Shown: one piece after another, positions 7,936 to 10,572 of the stretch | Layout of the letters: the number at the start of each line of letters is the position of its first letter | How positions within the stretch are numbered: position 1 is the stretch's first letter | From: Bacteroidales bacterium | GTDB lineage: Bacteria > Bacteroidota > Bacteroidia > Bacteroidales > UBA12077 | Direction: 5' to 3' | DNA length: 10,572 nt | NCBI GenBank assembly: GCA_030635365.1 | Contig: DAOVYZ010000061.1 | Location: 1-10,572 of the forward strand | Position numbers and translations under genes: made by a program | The notes under the pieces: generated by a model | Database searches by the model: none | Seen by the model: the letters and a program-made list of their open reading frames with translations, nothing else | Told to the model about the DNA's origin: nothing

Positions 7936-8828
7936 ATTCTTTCGGCTATTCTTAATTTTGCACTACGTGCCCTATTGTTTTCATTAATTTCAGATTCAGT
8001 TGGAACAATTATTTTTCTGTTTATTGGTTTGAAGGGAGTGTTAACATTTCCAAAAAAATCTTTTTCCACTTCTCCTTCAAAAAGCCCGTTTTTTATAAAT
8101 TTTTTTACAATGCGGTCTTCCAATGAATGATATGTAATAACTACCAGTCTGCCCCCCGGTTTTATTATATCAATTGTTTGAAGAAGCATTTCTTTTAAAA
8201 ATTCTATTTCTCGATTTACTTCAATTCGTAATGCCTGAAATACTTTTGCCAAAAATTTGTGTTCAGCATGTTTTGGTAAAAAGGGCATTAAAACATCAGT
8301 AAATTCTTTTGTTGTTTCTATTTTTTTTTTGGCTCTTTCCTCAACTATAACATTTGCCAGTTTTCGGCTATTCTTTAATTCTCCGTATTGCCAAAGTATG
8401 TTAGACAATTTTTCTTCTTCGTATTCATTTACTACATTTTTAGCCGAAGTTTTAGCACTTTTATTCATCCTCATATCCAGTTCCCCATCAAACCGGAACG
8501 AAAATCCACGATCAGGATTATCAAAGTGATGTGACGAAACTCCTAAATCTGCTAATAAACCATCGATTTCCTCAATCTCATGGTGCTTCAAAAAATTTTT
8601 TAAAAACCTGAAATTGTGATTAACAAATACAAATTGTTTATTGTCAATTAAATTTAGCAAAGTGTCATCATCCTGATCGAATGCAACCAGTTTGCCTTTT
8701 TTTATATGTTTTATGATTTCGCGTGAATGGCCCCCTCCTCCAAAAGTTACATCGACATAAACCCCATTAGGTTTAATTTTCAAACCATCAACACTTTCTT
8801 TGAGCAATACTGGTTTATGATATTCCAT
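7932..8828 (-). CDS. rsmH: RsmH (MraW), 16S rRNA cytosine-1402 N4-methyltransferase
   Basis: RsmH methylates N4 of C1402 in the decoding centre of 16S rRNA, using S-adenosylmethionine, in the cytoplasm. The 298-residue protein opens with the family's MEYHKPVLLKE and has the SAM-binding loop TFGGGGHS (28-35), DQDDD (51-55), LADLGVSSHHFD (92-103) and DRGFSFRFDGELDMRM (106-121). Later it has EFLKEML, ITYHSLEDRIVKKF and the closing NNRARSAKLRIAERI, all typical. Length is normal. It begins 3 bases after the mraZ stop and overlaps the start of the ftsL-like gene by 4 bases. The mraZ-rsmH pair is the conserved head of dcw clusters. No Shine-Dalgarno sequence is visible before its ATG, as for most genes here. 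Confidence 0.97.
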   Translation of the reverse strand: MEYHKPVLLKESVDGLKIKPNGVYVDVTFGGGGHSREIIKHIKKGKLVAFDQDDDTLLNLIDNKQFVFVNHNFRFLKNFLKHHEIEEIDGLLADLGVSSHHFDNPDRGFSFRFDGELDMRMNKSAKTSAKNVVNEYEEEKLSNILWQYGELKNSRKLANVIVEERAKKKIETTKEFTDVLMPFLPKHAEHKFLAKVFQALRIEVNREIEFLKEMLLQTIDIIKPGGRLVVITYHSLEDRIVKKFIKNGLFEGEVEKDFFGNVNTPFKPINRKIIVPTESEINENNRARSAKLRIAERI

Positions 8829-8831
8829 TTA

Positions 8832-9299
8832 TTAATCATTTTCCAGATTGAAATTACCTCCCATTATTTTTTCAGCCAGGTTGGCAAAGTCATCATATTT
8901 TTCTTCGGTAGATTCATATAACTCTTTCGGCCAAATTTCTATTTTGCCATCTTGTCCTGCTAAAATTGCTTCTTTAGAAATGCTTACTAAATCCAGCAGT
9001 CGTTTTGGGATAAGCATACGATTGTTGCTGTCTGGTAATATTTCTGCCGAACCCCGATATAAATTTCTAAGAAATTTATTATGCTCCTTATTATAAGGAT
9101 TAATTTTGCTTCTAATTAATGCATTTTGCCTTTCCCATTCTTCTATTGGGAATAGAACTAAGCATTGTTCAAATATGTCTTTTTTGACAACAAATCGGCT
9201 TTCAGATGGTGATCCCATCTGCTTTTTAAGAGATGATGGGAAGGTAATTCTTCCTTTATCATCTACTTTACAATCATAATCGCCGATAAACGTTATCAT
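8832..9299 (-). CDS. mraZ: MraZ, transcriptional regulator of the dcw cluster
   Basis: MraZ is a ring-forming DNA-binding protein that in other bacteria binds repeats in front of its own operon and controls dcw transcription. The 155-residue protein has the expected two AbrB/MraZ-type half domains: the first with DDKGRITFPSSLK (13-25, including R17 and P21), the second with DSNNRMLIPKRLLDL (90-104, including R94 and P98). The C-terminal tail (about 126-155) is acidic. It is the first gene of the operon, and four TGGNN repeats lie 40-74 bases upstream of its ATG, fitting autoregulation. The ATG at 9299 gives MITFIGDYDCKVDDKGR, a normal N-terminus for the family. Confidence 0.96.
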   Translation of the reverse strand: MITFIGDYDCKVDDKGRITFPSSLKKQMGSPSESRFVVKKDIFEQCLVLFPIEEWERQNALIRSKINPYNKEHNKFLRNLYRGSAEILPDSNNRMLIPKRLLDLVSISKEAILAGQDGKIEIWPKELYESTEEKYDDFANLAEKIMGGNFNLEND

Positions 9300-9322
9300 A
9301 AAACATGTTTATTTAATCTGTA

Positions 9323-9338
9323 AAAATATACAAAATTT
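9323..9338 (-). promoter_or_regulatory. possible mraZ operon promoter (-7 region)
   Basis: On the minus strand this stretch reads AAATTTTG then TATATTTT. The first is one mismatch, and the second also one mismatch, from the Bacteroidota -7 element TAnnTTTG. Either would put the transcription start about 15-35 bases before mraZ. No clear TTTG or TTG is seen at the -33 position, because that space is taken by the TGGNN boxes. The call is weak and rests mainly on position. Confidence 0.3.
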
Positions 9339-9373
9339 CCCCATAATTTACCACTTTCTACCATTTTTTCCCA
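9339..9373 (-). promoter_or_regulatory. probable MraZ operator: four TGGNN boxes at 10-base period
   Basis: On the minus strand four pentamers occur with exactly 5 bases between each: TGGGA (9373-9369), TGGTA (9363-9359), TGGTA (9353-9349) and TGGGG (9343-9339). E. coli MraZ is known to bind direct TGGGN repeats separated by 5 bases in front of mraZ, so the period and motif match a characterised operator. The boxes end 39 bases before the mraZ ATG and abut the putative -7 element, a place where binding would block RNA polymerase. Binding by this MraZ is inferred. Confidence 0.75.
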
Positions 9374-9376
9374 CTT

Positions 9377-9394
9377 TGTTGATAACTTTCAACA
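9377..9394. repeat. 6-base inverted repeat TGTTGA-N6-TCAACA beside the MraZ boxes
   Basis: The arms 9377-9382 and 9389-9394 are perfect complements around a 6-base spacer, four bases upstream of the distal TGGGA box. This could be a binding site for a dimeric regulator. The left part on the minus strand reads TTATCAACA, one mismatch from the DnaA box TTATCCACA. A short repeat like this can arise by chance in AT-rich DNA. Confidence 0.35.
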
Positions 9395-9530
9395 GTTTGT
9401 TTAAGAGGAGTATAGAAAATGGATTAAATACCAATACAGGAAAGCCTTTATATATAAAGGATATGCCGATTTTAAGATTAGGCATTCTTATTCGATTCTT
9501 TTGATAACCGGATTTAACAAATTAATGAAA
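9395..9530. other. non-coding part of the mraZ/acyltransferase divergent region
   Basis: I see no gene here. It contains GAGGAG at 9405-9410 followed by ATG at 9419, but that frame closes after two codons. The only structure is a perfect 16-base palindrome (9445-9460), described separately. It lies between the mraZ control sites and the structured repeat block. Confidence 0.5.
9445..9460. repeat. perfect 16-base palindrome CCTTTATATATAAAGG
   Basis: The sequence equals its own reverse complement over 16 bases with no spacer. It lies about 145 bases upstream of mraZ and 295 bases upstream of the acyltransferase gene. A spacerless palindrome is better suited to binding a symmetric protein than to forming an RNA hairpin. 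Its AT-rich core makes chance origin possible. Confidence 0.5.
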
Positions 9531-9690
9531 CTCCTCGTAGCAAGCTGACGAGGTATCTCAATGGAATATTATCTTTTTATATGCGCCAAAATGCGGAGAA
9601 TAAAACCCTTGAGATCCCTCGACTACCGCTCGGGATCATTCGGCTAAATGATTTTGATCCGATAGTTATCGGATTCAAAATCATAGACTC
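9531..9690. repeat. structured intergenic block, possible dispersed repeat or MITE remnant
   Basis: The block consists of nested inverted repeats and has no open frame of note. A 16-base arm at 9549-9564 (CGAGGTATCTCAATGG) pairs with 9606-9621 (CCCTTGAGATCCCTCG) with two mismatches, enclosing about 41 bases. The left arm can instead fold locally: CCTCGT (9533-9538) pairs with ACGAGG (9548-9553). The right arm is followed by CTCGGGATCATTCGG and then by a strong hairpin (9648-9684). From memory, sequences like CCTCGACT(A/G)CGCTCGG(A/G)AT recur between genes in many Bacteroidota genomes, so this looks like one of those repeat families. That link is unverified, and the limits given are approximate. 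Confidence 0.5.
9648..9684. repeat. strong hairpin, 17-base stem with one bulge
   Basis: The left arm ATGATTTTGATCCGATA (9648-9664) pairs with 9667-9684 (TATCGGA, an extra T, then TCAAAATCAT). All 17 left-arm bases are matched, with a single unpaired T on the right arm at 9674 or 9675. The nominal spacer is GT, so the real loop would be four bases or more. There is no U-run after the right arm on the plus strand, and it lies between two divergent genes, so an intrinsic terminator for either is unlikely. It is better read as part of the repeat block. Confidence 0.7.
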
Positions 9691-9713
9691 ACTGATTTAA
9701 AAAATAAAAGTTT

Positions 9714-9721
9714 TAATTTTG
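9714..9721 (+). promoter_or_regulatory. possible -7 promoter element for the acyltransferase gene
   Basis: TAATTTTG matches the Bacteroidota -7 consensus TAnnTTTG at every fixed base. It is 34 bases before the ATG at 9756, predicting a 5' leader of roughly 25-30 bases. No good TTTG is visible in the -33 region (about 9687-9697), so the promoter is only half supported. Confidence 0.4.
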
Positions 9722-9755
9722 CTATTTATATAATATGTTCCAATCATTTTAAAAG

Positions 9756-10572
9756 ATGGAAAAAGTTAATGTTCGAGAAATATTTAAAAAGAAAAATCCG
9801 AAGATGGCAAAAGTGCTCCCCGGGTTTGTTTATCGTTATATTGAAAAAATAATTCATCAAAAAGAAATTAATGAATTAATTCCTTTATACGACGGTAAGC
9901 TAGGCCTTGATTTTGCAAAATCTTCTATAGAAAAGTTCAATATACAGGTTAAAGTTAATGGAGAGGATAATATTCCCCGGGAGGGCAGATATATTTTTAC
10001 TTCGAATCACCCGCTTGGTGGATTTGATGGCATAGTTTTTACGCATGTAATTGGGAAATATCATAGCAAATTAAAATTTCTTGTCAATGATATTTTGATG
10101 AATTTAGACAATATGGATCCTATTTTTATTCCGGTAAATAAGTATGGAAAGCAATCCATAGAGTATGTTAGAAAAATTGAAGAAACTTATCAGTCAGAAA
10201 ACCAGGTGTTAAGCTTTCCTGCAGGTTTATGTTCCCGAAAAATAAAAGGTAAAATTATTGATTTGGAATGGAAAAAGAGTTTTATAACAAAAGCAATACA
10301 GCATAAAAGAGATATTGTTCCTGTACATATTGACGGGCAAAATTCAAACTTTTTTTATAATCTTTCAAATTTCAGAAGTACTATTGGCTTAAAAGTTAAT
10401 ATCGAAATGTTTTATCTTATTAATGAGCTTTTTAAACAGAGGGGTAAAACTATAACATTAACTATTGGTAAGGCTATTTCATATTCTAAATTTGATAAAT
10501 CGAAAAGCCCGAAAGATTGGGCACAAAAGGTTAAAGATTATGTTTATCAGTTACCAACTAGTGTTAAGTCAA
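9756..10572 (+). CDS. PlsC-like lysophospholipid acyltransferase, 3' end cut by the window
   Basis: The open frame runs 272 codons from the ATG at 9756 to the window edge without a stop; the family is about this long, so little is missing. It belongs to the 1-acylglycerol-3-phosphate acyltransferase superfamily, membrane-associated enzymes that move acyl groups onto lysolipids. The first motif is NHPLGGFDG (84-92), a spaced variant of the catalytic NHxxxxD with H85 and D91. The second is FPAGLCSRK (154-162), in place of the usual FPEGTRS. PVHIDGQNS (189-197) is the likely fourth block. The N-terminus (KNPKMAKVLPGFVYRYIEKIIHQKEINE, 13-40, in two parts) looks complete, supporting this start. 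It is transcribed away from mraZ. As I recall, Bacteroides carries glycine-lipid acyltransferase genes (glsA, glsB) near its dcw cluster, so an O-acyltransferase of the GlsA type is possible. A general phospholipid role is equally open. Confidence 0.8.
   Translation, partial: MEKVNVREIFKKKNPKMAKVLPGFVYRYIEKIIHQKEINELIPLYDGKLGLDFAKSSIEKFNIQVKVNGEDNIPREGRYIFTSNHPLGGFDGIVFTHVIGKYHSKLKFLVNDILMNLDNMDPIFIPVNKYGKQSIEYVRKIEETYQSENQVLSFPAGLCSRKIKGKIIDLEWKKSFITKAIQHKRDIVPVHIDGQNSNFFYNLSNFRSTIGLKVNIEMFYLINELFKQRGKTITLTIGKAISYSKFDKSKSPKDWAQKVKDYVYQLPTSVKS

Noticed and set aside
8257..8529. Plus-strand frame of 90 codons opposite rsmH.
   Set aside because: It is a shadow of rsmH, whose conserved motifs cover the same bases, and has no family signature.
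9405..9427. GAGGAG followed 8 bases later by ATG on the plus strand, looking like a ribosome binding site and start.
   Set aside because: The frame reads ATG GAT TAA and stops after two codons. No coding sequence is possible.
9300..9755. Possibility of a riboswitch, CRISPR array or tRNA in the large intergenic region.
   Set aside because: There is no regular repeat-spacer pattern, no cloverleaf with a T-loop, and no known riboswitch core that I can recognise. The structure present is inverted repeats and short operator-like boxes.

Overview
The window is the front half of a division and cell wall (dcw) cluster, read on the minus strand, plus one divergent gene on the plus strand at the right edge. 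I would place it in the Bacteroidota. The gene order is mraZ, rsmH, a short FtsL-like gene, ftsI, murE, mraY, murD, ftsW, murG, with no murF between murE and mraY. FtsI carries a C-terminal PASTA domain, and MraY (416 residues) has a large acidic and Thr-rich insertion. The DNA is AT-rich, start codons lack clear Shine-Dalgarno sequences, and a TAnnTTTG-type promoter element lies in front of the divergent gene. A finer placement (for example Bacteroidales or Marinilabiliales) would be a guess.

Layout, in the direction of dcw transcription (right to left): control region about 9300-9420; mraZ 9299-8832; rsmH 8828-7932; ftsL-like 7935-7555; ftsI 7546-5417; murE 5409-3946; mraY 3937-2687; murD 2678-1344; ftsW 1303-119; and murG from a GTG at 135, cut by the window edge. 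Genes are separated by 3-8 bases or overlap, except for a 40-base gap between murD and ftsW, so a single operon is likely. It probably continues past the left edge with murC, ftsQ, ftsA and ftsZ (inference).

The genes work as one pathway. MurD and MurE build the UDP-MurNAc peptide, with a DNPR motif pointing to meso-diaminopimelate. MraY moves the product onto undecaprenyl phosphate to make lipid I, and MurG adds GlcNAc to make lipid II. FtsW (polymerase) and FtsI (transpeptidase) use lipid II at the septum, held in the divisome with the FtsL-like protein. MraZ is the cluster's transcription regulator, and RsmH methylates 16S rRNA.

The 456-base divergent region 9300-9755 is the part least explained by genes. 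It holds four TGGNN boxes at an exact 10-base period in front of mraZ (a probable MraZ operator), a small inverted repeat beside them, a perfect 16-base palindrome, and a structured block at about 9531-9690 that looks like a dispersed intergenic repeat or MITE remnant. To its right, the plus strand encodes a PlsC-like lysophospholipid acyltransferase, nearly complete when the window ends. I found no undescribed system here; the coding part is an ordinary dcw cluster.
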